Source of the DNA: Oscillospiraceae bacterium
GTDB lineage: Bacteria; Bacillota; Clostridia; Oscillospirales; Ruminococcaceae
Length of the DNA: 51,557 bases
Direction of reading: 5' to 3'
NCBI GenBank assembly: GCA_012729855.1
Contig: JAAYCI010000052.1
Location: 1 to 51,557, forward strand
The notes beneath the pieces were generated by a model, which saw only the letters and a list, made by a program, of their open reading frames with translations, made no database searches and was not told the origin of the DNA. Below, one piece after another: positions 41,122-48,243 of the stretch; within the stretch, counting starts at the first letter, position 1; each line of letters opens with the position of its first letter. The position numbers were made by a program, and so were the translations under genes.

Positions 41122-41825
41122 GCTTCAACCTCCTTAACCAGTTGCAGGTGTGCGGCGCGCTCTGCTTCGGGCAGGGGCGCGGCGGCCTGCTTTTTCAGGT
41201 TGCGCAGCCGGGCGGCAATGTAGCTTGCAGCCGCGGCTTTGTCGGGCGACGCGGGCAGCTGCCCCAGCAGGTAAAACAGCGGGCCAGGGCTGGTGGGCAC
41301 GCCGGTATAAGACACTGAAAGGACGGTGTAAACCCGTCCTTTTTCCGCCACCGGCGTCTCGTCGTCTATGGCAAAGCCCGCTGTGCACAGCCAGCGCCGC
41401 AGCCGCTCGTGGCGGCTGGCGGGCACCAGCACCAGGTGCATGTCCGGGCTGCGCACCCAGGCGCAGGCGTCCAGCAGCGCGATGATCGTCTCGCCGCTCA
41501 GCCCGGCAATGATGATCTCCTGCGCTTCGCCCGGGGCCAGCGCGGCCAGGCCGTCGCCCAGGCGGCAGGCCACCACATCGGCGCAGCCGGTTTGGGCGGC
41601 CAGCGCGCGGGCCTTGGCCAGCGGCAGGGGGCGGCTGTCCACAGCAATCACCCGGGGCGATATGCCCCGCAGTGCCAGCCACACGGCCAGCTTGCCGTGG
41701 TCGCAGCCAATATCGGCCGCCGGCCGCCCCGGGCGCACGGCGTTTGCCGCCGCCAAAAGACGCGCGCCGAGCGTAGGCAGCCCGGCGCGGTAGCGTTCTC
41801 CGCCTTTAAGGTTATTACTTGCCAC
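41100..41825 (-). CDS. trmK: tRNA (adenine(22)-N1)-methyltransferase TrmK
   Basis: A 241-residue class I SAM methyltransferase with motif I AADIGCDHGKLAVWLA, then VIAVDSRPLPLAKARALAAQ, the LGDGLAAL motif and IIIAGLSGETIIALL. The C-terminal helical domain is typical of TrmK. It makes m1A22 in tRNA. The start GTG 41825 overlaps the DUF1858 gene by 11 bp; no strong ribosome site is seen, so coupling is likely. Confidence 0.9.
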   Translation of the reverse strand: MASNNLKGGERYRAGLPTLGARLLAAANAVRPGRPAADIGCDHGKLAVWLALRGISPRVIAVDSRPLPLAKARALAAQTGCADVVACRLGDGLAALAPGEAQEIIIAGLSGETIIALLDACAWVRSPDMHLVLVPASRHERLRRWLCTAGFAIDDETPVAEKGRVYTVLSVSYTGVPTSPGPLFYLLGQLPASPDKAAAASYIAARLRNLKKQAAAPLPEAERAAHLQLVKEVEACLQSLQ

Positions 41826-42015
41826 TCACGTGGGCGTTCAGCTTGCTCAGCAGGTCGTTCACGTCTTTGCCGTGGGCATAGGCGGCCTGCTCCAGGGTTT
41901 CGCCGCGGGAAGCCGGGCAGCCCAGGCAGTGCATGCCAATGGAGGTGAAGATGGGGGCGGTGGTCACGTCCTGGTCCAGAATCTCGCCAATGATGCTGTC
42001 TTTGGTAATGGTCAT
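41815..42015 (-). CDS. DUF1858-domain protein
   Basis: A 66-residue protein with the DUF1858 pattern: ILDQDVTTAPIFTSIGMHCL, then GCPASRGETLEQAAYAHGKD. The paired Cys (CLGCP) is conserved in the family and in the N-terminus of the iron-sulfur repair protein ScdA/RIC. It may carry a redox or metal function. AAGGAG is present upstream. It is the first gene of the DUF1858-trmK-Nif3 operon. Confidence 0.88.
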   Translation of the reverse strand: MTITKDSIIGEILDQDVTTAPIFTSIGMHCLGCPASRGETLEQAAYAHGKDVNDLLSKLNAHVSGK

Positions 42016-42124
42016 GGTAAACTCGCTCCTTTTGGGTATCTTGTGGGGCGCAAAATGCGCGCTTGTCTAACGCATTTATTATAGCGCATTTTGGGGGTGG
42101 GTGCAAGTGGATGGGTGGAACCAC

Positions 42125-42304
42125 TTACTCCAAATCCACCCGCCCTTCTGTTTCATCTATTGCCTCGGCCAGAATCTGGCAAGCAGCTGTAAGTTCCGGC
42201 GCTTCGATCAATTTTTGTAAAACCTTCAGTTCATCCAGCGCCGCAACCGCTGCGCCAAAAACACGTATATAGGCTGTTTGAATTTCAAGCGTGTCTTCTC
42301 CCAT
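42125..42304 (-). CDS. Small protein of a divergent regulatory pair, 59 residues
   Basis: The frame MGEDTLEIQTAYIRVFGAAV, then AALDELKVLQKLIEAPELTA and EAIDETEGRVDLE is helical and acidic. AAGGAGATGGAG precedes the ATG, and a good promoter lies upstream (42353-42381). It is divergent from the HTH gene at 42442, with palindromes between them. It may be the regulator's target or an antitoxin-like partner. The family was not recognised. Confidence 0.72.
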   Translation of the reverse strand: MGEDTLEIQTAYIRVFGAAVAALDELKVLQKLIEAPELTAACQILAEAIDETEGRVDLE

Positions 42305-42352
42305 GACTCCATCTCCTTCTCCTTTTGTATGGTTCCGATGTTTGATATTTAA

Positions 42353-42381
42353 AAGATATCATCTATATAGACTATAGTCAA
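42353..42381 (-). promoter_or_regulatory. Promoter of the 59-residue gene
   Basis: On the minus strand, TTGACT (42376-42381), a 17-bp spacer and TATCTT (42353-42358). The palindrome GACTATAGTC (42370-42379) covers the -35. Confidence 0.72.
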
Positions 42382-42389
42382 GTAGATGT

Positions 42390-42407
42390 ATCGTTTATTT
42401 AAACGAT
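42390..42407. promoter_or_regulatory. Operator-like palindrome in the divergent promoter region
   Basis: ATCGTTTATTTAAACGAT has perfect 8-bp arms around TT. It lies between the two divergent promoters and is the best candidate site for the HTH protein encoded at 42442. Confidence 0.7.
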
Positions 42408-42435
42408 ATTCAATTAGACCACCCCTTGTTACAAT
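42407..42435 (+). promoter_or_regulatory. Promoter of the HTH gene, predicting a leaderless transcript
   Basis: TACAAT (42430-42435) lies six bases before the ATG at 42442, so transcription should start at or next to the A of ATG. The -35 region (TATTCA, 42407-42412, 17 bp spacer) is weak and adjoins the operator. Confidence 0.55.
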
Positions 42436-42441
42436 TGTGGC

Positions 42442-42699
42442 ATGAGAGATAAAAATGTGACTGAGACCGTCTTTGAAGTTGAAGTGGATCACGGTGTTTA
42501 TATCCACAAGCTATATGATGTGCTGAGGAGAAAGAGCATCAGCCACAACCGTTTTATGCGGGAAACACAGACGGAATACGGCACCATGAAACGTTATGCC
42601 ACCGGCACTATTCAACGATTTGACGCTTTGGTGATTGACAGATGGTGCCATTATTTGGATTGCAGTTTTGAGGATATCATTGAATATCGACGAAAATAG
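42442..42699 (+). CDS. Small HTH regulator, probably leaderless
   Basis: An 85-residue protein. Its C-terminal part is an XRE-like HTH (KLYDVLRRKSISHNRFMRET, then ATGTIQRFDALVIDRWCHYL, DCSFEDIIEY). The N-terminus (VTETVFEVEVDHGVYIH) is a short beta extension. There is no ribosome binding site before the ATG. With the -10 six bases upstream the mRNA is probably leaderless. Its neighbours are a divergent small gene and a bidirectional terminator. Confidence 0.8.
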   Translation: MRDKNVTETVFEVEVDHGVYIHKLYDVLRRKSISHNRFMRETQTEYGTMKRYATGTIQRFDALVIDRWCHYLDCSFEDIIEYRRK

Positions 42700-42703
42700 C
42701 AAC

Positions 42704-42731
42704 AAAAAGCCGGGCTCACGCCCGGCTTTTT
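42704..42731. terminator. Bidirectional terminator
   Basis: AAAAA-GCCGGGC-TCAC-GCCCGGC-TTTTT. It serves both the HTH gene (plus) and traX (minus). Confidence 0.93.
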
Positions 42732-42747
42732 CGCGCCTTTATACCCG

Positions 42748-43530
42748 TTACAGCCCCCGCTCCATCAGCGTCTTGATGAGGTCAATAACCAACAAATGCG
42801 CCGGATAGAACACATAGAACCAATACTTGCCGCCCTTCCCGCGCTGCCCGTTGTAATAGCTGAGCAACAGCAGCGGCAAAAAGAAAGCGGCGTACAGCAG
42901 CGCCTGCGCAAAATAGCCGTACAGGAACTGTGGGGCCACCCCCTGCGCCAGCCCCACAATGGCCGCCGCCAGCGGGGGCAGCAGCTGAGTGAGGGTGACC
43001 GCCGCATAGGCCAGCGCCTGGTTTTTGAAGCTGCCCCGGAAATAATCGAACAGCAAGATGAACAGCACGGCCATCCAGCCCCAGTCGCCCGGCATGGCAA
43101 ACACAAAGCAAAGTGCGATCAACAACACCTTGAGTGTAAAATTCTTCACTTCGTGCCGGATGCGCACCGCCAAATGGCCAAAGAACAGTGTGTAAATGAC
43201 ATTGAAGTTCATCCAGGTGGTGGCCGTGGGCAGCGGGCTGCCGGTGCGGAACCACAGAAACGGGATGTACGAGATAGCCGCAAACACCGCCAGCCGCAGC
43301 GTGTAAGCATTCGCGCGCTTGGTCAGGTTGGTGCCCTCGGCGATGAAGTAGAACATCACCGGCCCGGTGATGCGGCCGATCATATGCAGCGGCAACGCCG
43401 GCATGCCCCAGTAGTCGGGCAGGAAGGCGTTGGCGGCGTGGTCAATCACCATGGCGATGATGGCGATCCACTTAAGGGTGCTGCCCGACAGGCCAAAACG
43501 GCGGGGGGCGGCAAGGCTGGACTCTGGCAT
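42748..43530 (-). CDS. TraX-family membrane protein
   Basis: A 260-residue protein with about eight membrane helices. The family N-terminus reads LKWIAIIAMVIDHAANAFLP, followed by MIGRITGPVMFYFIAEGTNL and the C-terminal YWFYVFYPAHLLVIDLIKTL. TraX of plasmid F acetylates pilin, and chromosomal homologues are thought to be membrane acyltransferases. It is alone between terminators, so it is not part of a conjugation region. Confidence 0.88.
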   Translation of the reverse strand: MPESSLAAPRRFGLSGSTLKWIAIIAMVIDHAANAFLPDYWGMPALPLHMIGRITGPVMFYFIAEGTNLTKRANAYTLRLAVFAAISYIPFLWFRTGSPLPTATTWMNFNVIYTLFFGHLAVRIRHEVKNFTLKVLLIALCFVFAMPGDWGWMAVLFILLFDYFRGSFKNQALAYAAVTLTQLLPPLAAAIVGLAQGVAPQFLYGYFAQALLYAAFFLPLLLLSYYNGQRGKGGKYWFYVFYPAHLLVIDLIKTLMERGL

Positions 43531-43543
43531 GGCGGCCTCCCAT

Positions 43544-43581
43544 CAAAAGAAAACAAGACGCCGCCGCTTGTGCGGCGGCGT
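43544..43581 (-). terminator. Second terminator downstream of ispH-rpsA
   Basis: Stem ACGCCGCCGC/GCGGCGGCGT with a four-base loop (TTGT on the plus strand), followed on the minus strand by CTTGTTTTCTTTTG. Confidence 0.75.
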
Positions 43582-43586
43582 GTGCT

Positions 43587-43670
43587 GTTTCCGGAATCTT
43601 TCTTTGAAATTGCGGAACCTGGCGCCGGTATGCGATGTTTCTGGAATTTTTCTTCGTAAAATTGCGAAAC
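43587..43670. repeat. Two tandem imperfect hairpin repeats
   Basis: The units at 43587-43619 and 43637-43670 share the pattern GTTTCYGGAAT, a CTTTCTT-like middle and AAATTGCGRAAC. Each unit can itself fold, because its two ends are roughly complementary. They stand between the two terminators after ispH-rpsA. Confidence 0.65.
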
Positions 43671-43671
43671 A

Positions 43672-43712
43672 TCGGAAAGGAAAAAGGCAAATCCGCAGAC
43701 TTGCCTTTTCCT
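43672..43712 (-). terminator. Terminator of the ispH-rpsA gene
   Basis: On the minus strand AGGAAAAGGCAA and TTGCCTTTTTCCT pair (43678-43712, 10-nt loop) and a TTTCC stretch follows. It lies 12 bp after the stop. Confidence 0.75.
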
Positions 43713-43723
43713 GAAAGCTTGGT

Positions 43724-46024
43724 TTATTCTTCTTCGTCGGCGGCCTGCTCCATCGCGGCTTCTTCGGCGGCAAGGTCCTCGGCGGCGGGGGCGGGGGCGG
43801 TGTCCGGCGCGGTGAGAGCCGCCTCTTCGGTGGCCTCCAGCATCGCCTCGGTCTCCACGGCTTTTGCCTCGGGGTCAACCGCCGGCACCGTCTCGGGCTC
43901 GGGCTGCAGCGGCTGGCCGGCTTCCTCCAGCGCGGCGGTCTCCACCGCCGTCTCCTGGGCGTCCAGCTCGGCGGCCAGGTCGGGCGCCACGGTGGTCTCA
44001 TCAGCCGAGGCCGAGGCCACCAGCGCGTCGCCGCCGCTGCGCGGGGCGTCCTGCTCGGGCTCGGGCAGCAGCGCCTTGATGGACAGGCTGATGCGGCGGC
44101 GGTCGAAGTCCACGTCCAGCAGCTTGACCTCTACCTCCTGGCCAACCTCCAGCACGTCGGCCACTTTTTCCACCCGGTCGTAGCTTATTTCACTGATATG
44201 CACCAGGCCGTCCACCCCGGGCAGAATGCGCACAAAGGCACCAAACTGCGTAAGGCTTACCACCGGCGCGGTGAAGGTGCTGCCCACCGGGAAGTCGTTT
44301 TTCAGGCGCTCCCACGGGTTATCTTCCTGCTTTTTATACCCCAGGGACACCTTCTGCGCCTCGGCGTCAATGTCCTTCACATACACCTCAATGCTGTCGC
44401 CCACGTTCACAACCTCGCTGGGGTGCTTGATGCGGCTCCAGGACAGCTCGCTGATATGCACCAGACCGTCCACGCCGCCAATGTCCACAAAGGCGCCGTA
44501 GCTGGTCAGGCTTTTCACCGCGCCCACATAGCGCTTGCCCACTTCCACTTCGCCCCAGAAGGCCTCGCGCTGGCTGCGCTGCTCTTCGGCCAGCACCTCG
44601 CGAATGCTGCCGATGGTGCGGTTGTGGCTGGCCTCTTTGATTTTCAGCCGTACGTTGGTGCGCACCAGGGCTGTGTAGTCTTCCCCACGGCGGGCCGTGG
44701 CCTGCGAGGCGGGAATAAACACCTTCACGCCCTTCACGTTGGCCACCAGGCCACCCTTGTTGCTCTCGGTCACGTAGCCTTCCAGAATGGTGCCATCTTC
44801 AGCGGCCTGCGCCACCTCGGCCGCACCACGACGGGCCTCCATCTGCCGTTTGGACAGATATACGATGCCGTCCTGGTCGTTCACCTTCACGACCACCAGC
44901 TCGAGCTCCTCGTCGCGCTTAACCACTTCGTCGGCCGAACGGACGGCGGGGTCGTCGGTGAGCTCTTCCAGCTTGACAATGCCTGTATGCTTGGTGCCAA
45001 TGTCGACGGTGACCTCGTTGGCCGAGACCGCCTCGACGACGCCTTTGACGATTTGCCCGGCATATACCGGTTTCATCGAATCGTCCAGCATCTCCTCAAA
45101 GCTTTTGCCTTCTTCGGTAAAGATGTCATTCATTCTGGTTAGTACCTCCTCAATTGCGGACGATGGGGTGGACGCACCCGACGTGACGCCGATGCTGCGC
45201 ACACCCCTGAGCGCCAACGCGCACAACTCACCCGGCCCTTCTATGTGAAGGGCCGCTGCATGCGCTGCCGCGACGCGGTACAGCTTTTCGGTGTTGGAAG
45301 ACCCCCTGCCACCCACAACGATAACCAGCTCGTTGCGCTTGGCAAGCGACTCCGCTTCCTGCTGCCTCGCCCATGTTGCTTTACATATTGTATCAAATAC
45401 CCCGCAACTTGTACATAGTTTTTTGATAAAACCCCGGCATTCTAACCATTTTGTAACCTCATATGTGGTTTGTGCCACCATGGCTACCGGGCGTGTGGTG
45501 TCCACCCGCGGCCAAAGGGCTTCCAGCTCCACCACATTGGCAAAAACAAACACCGGGCCGGTGGTGTGGCCCACAATGCCCTGCACCTCGGGGTGGGCGG
45601 CGTTGCCTGCTATCAGCAGCGTGCCGCCAGCGCGGCCACATTCCTGGGCTATGGCATGTATTTTTTTTACATCGGGGCAGGTGGCGTCCACCGTTTCCAG
45701 GCCCGCGTCATCCAGCCGCTGCTGCACACTTGCGGGCACGCCATGGCTGCGGATAACCGCAACAGTGCCCGGTTGTATATTTTTCACATCGCCCGCCACG
45801 GTGGCCCCGCGGGCGGCCAGTGCGGCCACCACCTGGGGGTTGTGTATCAGTGGGCCCAGCGTAGCCACTTTGTTACCCTTTTCCAGCAACTGCTCGGTCA
45901 TGCGCACGGCGCGCGCCACCCCAAAGCAGTAGCCGGCGGTGGCGGCCACCTCCACCCGCACCGGGCCCATCTGCAAAACACGGGGCTCGGCCGGGGTGGC
46001 CCGGCTCTGTGAATCTGTTGGCAT
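43724..46024 (-). CDS. ispH: IspH-ribosomal protein S1 fusion
   Basis: A 766-residue bifunctional protein. Residues about 20-300 are 4-hydroxy-3-methylbut-2-enyl diphosphate reductase, the last step of the MEP isoprenoid pathway. They have 4Fe-4S cysteines in GYCFGV (C33), DATCPDV and the [10 protein letters not shown] region, and substrate motifs [26 protein letters not shown] and TSGASTP. From about 305 to 635 there are four S1 RNA-binding repeats (each with VKGVV or [16 protein letters not shown] type cores). About 120 residues of acidic Ala/Glu/Pro-rich tail follow. This fusion is known in Clostridia. ATG 46024 has AAGGAG upstream; the longer frame to 46228 crosses a repeat. Confidence 0.94.
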   Translation of the reverse strand: MPTDSQSRATPAEPRVLQMGPVRVEVAATAGYCFGVARAVRMTEQLLEKGNKVATLGPLIHNPQVVAALAARGATVAGDVKNIQPGTVAVIRSHGVPASVQQRLDDAGLETVDATCPDVKKIHAIAQECGRAGGTLLIAGNAAHPEVQGIVGHTTGPVFVFANVVELEALWPRVDTTRPVAMVAQTTYEVTKWLECRGFIKKLCTSCGVFDTICKATWARQQEAESLAKRNELVIVVGGRGSSNTEKLYRVAAAHAAALHIEGPGELCALALRGVRSIGVTSGASTPSSAIEEVLTRMNDIFTEEGKSFEEMLDDSMKPVYAGQIVKGVVEAVSANEVTVDIGTKHTGIVKLEELTDDPAVRSADEVVKRDEELELVVVKVNDQDGIVYLSKRQMEARRGAAEVAQAAEDGTILEGYVTESNKGGLVANVKGVKVFIPASQATARRGEDYTALVRTNVRLKIKEASHNRTIGSIREVLAEEQRSQREAFWGEVEVGKRYVGAVKSLTSYGAFVDIGGVDGLVHISELSWSRIKHPSEVVNVGDSIEVYVKDIDAEAQKVSLGYKKQEDNPWERLKNDFPVGSTFTAPVVSLTQFGAFVRILPGVDGLVHISEISYDRVEKVADVLEVGQEVEVKLLDVDFDRRRISLSIKALLPEPEQDAPRSGGDALVASASADETTVAPDLAAELDAQETAVETAALEEAGQPLQPEPETVPAVDPEAKAVETEAMLEATEEAALTAPDTAPAPAAEDLAAEEAAMEQAADEEE

Positions 46025-46234
46025 AATGCTCTCCTTGCCCTGGCCAGTAAAAACCATAAATATCTTTGAACGAAGCGAACTGCGCCGGACTTCAAGGTGG
46101 CGTGGCCAGCCGCAAAAAATATGCGCTGGTCGCCTGCGGCTCCACTGTAAAACCATTTTTCTTATGCCAGGGGCTTTGCCCCTGACAACCCCAAAGGCCG
46201 GGACCCGTGTGAACCTGACGCGCTCCATCCAAGC
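46025..46234. other. Repeat-like cmk-ispH intergenic region
   Basis: 210 bp with the hairpin CAGGGGC-TTT-GCCCCTG (46168-46184) and Arg-rich open frames that lack ribosome sites. It resembles the dispersed palindromic repeats seen elsewhere in the window. No gene is supported. Confidence 0.55.
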
Positions 46235-46990
46235 TTATTGCTGCGCGCCGCGCTTCTCTTTTATCAGCTTTAGCAGCCTGGCCAGGCTTTCATCAAAGCT
46301 TTCGCCGGTGCTGTCCACCAGCACCGCGTCATCGGCCTGCTTCAGCGGGGCTGCGGCGCGGTGGCTGTCGTTGTAGTCGCGCAGCTTTACGTCGGCCAGC
46401 ACGGTGGCGTAGTCGGCGGCTTCGCCCTTTTCCTGCAGTTGGCGGGTGCGGCGGGCGGCGCGCTCCTCGGCGGTGGCCGTCAGGAATATCTTGATGCCCG
46501 CGTCGGGCAGCACCACGGTGCCAATGTCCCGCCCGTCCATGATAACATTGTTCTCGCGCGCCAGCCGGCGCTGGGTCTCCAGCAGAAAGTCGCGCACCGG
46601 CTGGTGGGCCGACACATCGCTGGCCGCCATGCCCACCGCCTCGGTGCGGATGGCATCGGATACGTCTTCGTCTCCCAAAAAAACCCGCTGCTCGCGCCCT
46701 GGGGCCGTTCGGGCCGCGTCGGGCTCACCGTCGCTGCGCGACGGCTCGGCGCTTAAGCGCCCCTCCCGCTGCTCGCCATCCACATACCGCAGTTCCAGCG
46801 TGATGGCCGGCAGCAGTGCCTGCAGGGCGGCAGCGTCTTTGGTGGGCACGCCGGCGCGCAGCGCCGCCAGCCCAATGGCGCGATAGAGCGCGCCGGTGTC
46901 CACATACAGGTAGCCCAGGGCCTCGGCAAGGGCGCGGGAGAGCGTGCTCTTGCCCGCGCCCGACGGCCCGTCGATGGCAATGGCGATCAT
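46235..46990 (-). CDS. cmk: Cytidylate kinase with an in-frame insertion
   Basis: A 251-residue CMP kinase, P-loop GPSGAGKST (8-16), YVDTGALYRAIG, with MDGRDIGTVVLPDA and the C-terminal KLRDYNDSHRAAAPLKQADD. The enzyme is usually about 220-230 residues. The excess is a 27-residue Arg/Glu/Ser/Pro insertion between DGEQ and RVFLGDEDVSDAIRTE, in the region joining the NMP-binding domain to the core (see the repeat at 46684-46774). The reading frame is intact. It precedes ispH-rpsA, the conserved clostridial neighbour. Confidence 0.94.
   Translation of the reverse strand: MIAIAIDGPSGAGKSTLSRALAEALGYLYVDTGALYRAIGLAALRAGVPTKDAAALQALLPAITLELRYVDGEQREGRLSAEPSRSDGEPDAARTAPGREQRVFLGDEDVSDAIRTEAVGMAASDVSAHQPVRDFLLETQRRLARENNVIMDGRDIGTVVLPDAGIKIFLTATAEERAARRTRQLQEKGEAADYATVLADVKLRDYNDSHRAAAPLKQADDAVLVDSTGESFDESLARLLKLIKEKRGAQQ
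46684..46774. repeat. In-frame palindromic insertion within cmk
   Basis: The 10-bp direct repeat CCCGCTGCTC stands at 46684-46693 and 46765-46774, exactly 81 bp apart. Between them are the palindromes GGCGCTTAAGCGCC (46748-46761), CCGTCGC-TGC-GCGACGG (46728-46744) and GGCC-GTTC-GGGCC (near 46703). Removing one unit restores a normal cytidylate kinase. Confidence 0.8.
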
Positions 46991-47025
46991 AGTCAGTCCC
47001 CGTTTCCGTTGTTTGAAGTTTGGTA

Positions 47026-48243
47026 TTACAGCGCACTGGCGGCGGCGTGGGCCGTGCTCCAGGCAATTTGCAGGTTGTACCCGCCGGTGTAGGCGTCCAC
47101 GTCCAGCACCTCGCCGGCAAAGTACAGGCCGGGCAACAGGCGGCTTTCCATGGTCTTGGGGTTCACCTGCTTCACATCCACGCCCCCGGCGGTAATCACC
47201 GCGTGGTCCAGGCTGCCGCGCGCGGCTATCTCTATGGGAAAGGCTTTCAGCAGCCCCAAAAGCTGCTGCCGCTGCGCGCGGGTAATCTGGTTCACCTTCT
47301 GCGTGGGCGGCGCGCCCCAGGCGGCCAGCATCACCGGGCGCATGCTGGCCGGCAGCAGTTTGTCCAGGCAGTTGGCCACGTTGCGGCCTGCCATCTCGGT
47401 AAAATCCCGCTGCAGGCGGGCGTCCAGCTTGGCTTCATCCAGCGCGGGCTTTAAATCTATGGCCACCCGGTAGCGGTGTTTGGCCATATCGCCCAAAAAG
47501 GCGCTGGCGCTCAGCACCATGGGGCCACTCAGGCCAAAGTGGGTAAACAGCATCTCGCCCTGCTCGGCAAAAACCTGCTTGTCGTCCTCGTACAGCCGCA
47601 GGCCCACGTTGCGCAGCGAAAGGCCGGCCATCTGTTTGGCGGTATTGCCGCGCTCCACCATGGCCACCAGGCTGGGCACCGGCGGCACGATGGTATGCCC
47701 GGCCTGCTGGGCCAGCTTGTACCCCAGCCCCGTGGAGCCGGCAACCGGGTAAGACAGCCCGCCGGTGGCCACCAGCACGGCGTCGGCGGCCAGCTTTCGG
47801 CCATCGGCCAGCTGCACGCCGGCGGCGCGGCCTGCCTCCACCAGCAGGCGGGTGGCCTGCCCGCGCACCATTTTGGCCCCGGCGGCGCGGCTAAGCAGCG
47901 CATCCACCACGTCGGCTGCACGGTCACTTTGGGGGAATACCCGGCGGCCGCGTTCGGTTTTCAGCGGCAGGCCCAGCTCGCCCTCAAACAGCCGCATCAC
48001 GTCCGCCGGCGGCAGGCGGTGGATGGCCGAGGTCAAAAACCGGGGGTTGCTGCGCACGTTCTTGAGGAATTCCGCCGGCTCACAGGCGTTGGTCAGGTTG
48101 CAGCGGCCCTTGCCGGTAATGGCCAGCTTCTTGCCCGGCGCGGCCATGTGCTCCACCAGCGTCACGCCGTGGCCGGCCCCCAGCGCCGAGCCCGCCGCGA
48201 ACAGCCCCGCCGCCCCGGCGCCCACAATGATCAATCGGGCCAT
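47026..48243 (-). CDS. BaiN/HI0933-family flavoprotein
   Basis: A 405-residue NAD(P)/FAD-dependent oxidoreductase with the dinucleotide motif IIVGAGAAGLFAAGSALGAG, the family GKKLAITGKGRCNLTN, ATGGLSYPVAGSTGLGYKLA, and the C-terminal ITAGGVDVKQVNPKTMESRL, then GLYFAGEVLDVDAYTGGYNL. The family is called by homology to BaiN (bile-acid 3-dehydro-reductases) but most members have unknown substrates. ATG 48243 overlaps the upstream gene's stop (TGATG) and has AAGGAGG. Confidence 0.9.
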   Translation of the reverse strand: MARLIIVGAGAAGLFAAGSALGAGHGVTLVEHMAAPGKKLAITGKGRCNLTNACEPAEFLKNVRSNPRFLTSAIHRLPPADVMRLFEGELGLPLKTERGRRVFPQSDRAADVVDALLSRAAGAKMVRGQATRLLVEAGRAAGVQLADGRKLAADAVLVATGGLSYPVAGSTGLGYKLAQQAGHTIVPPVPSLVAMVERGNTAKQMAGLSLRNVGLRLYEDDKQVFAEQGEMLFTHFGLSGPMVLSASAFLGDMAKHRYRVAIDLKPALDEAKLDARLQRDFTEMAGRNVANCLDKLLPASMRPVMLAAWGAPPTQKVNQITRAQRQQLLGLLKAFPIEIAARGSLDHAVITAGGVDVKQVNPKTMESRLLPGLYFAGEVLDVDAYTGGYNLQIAWSTAHAAASAL

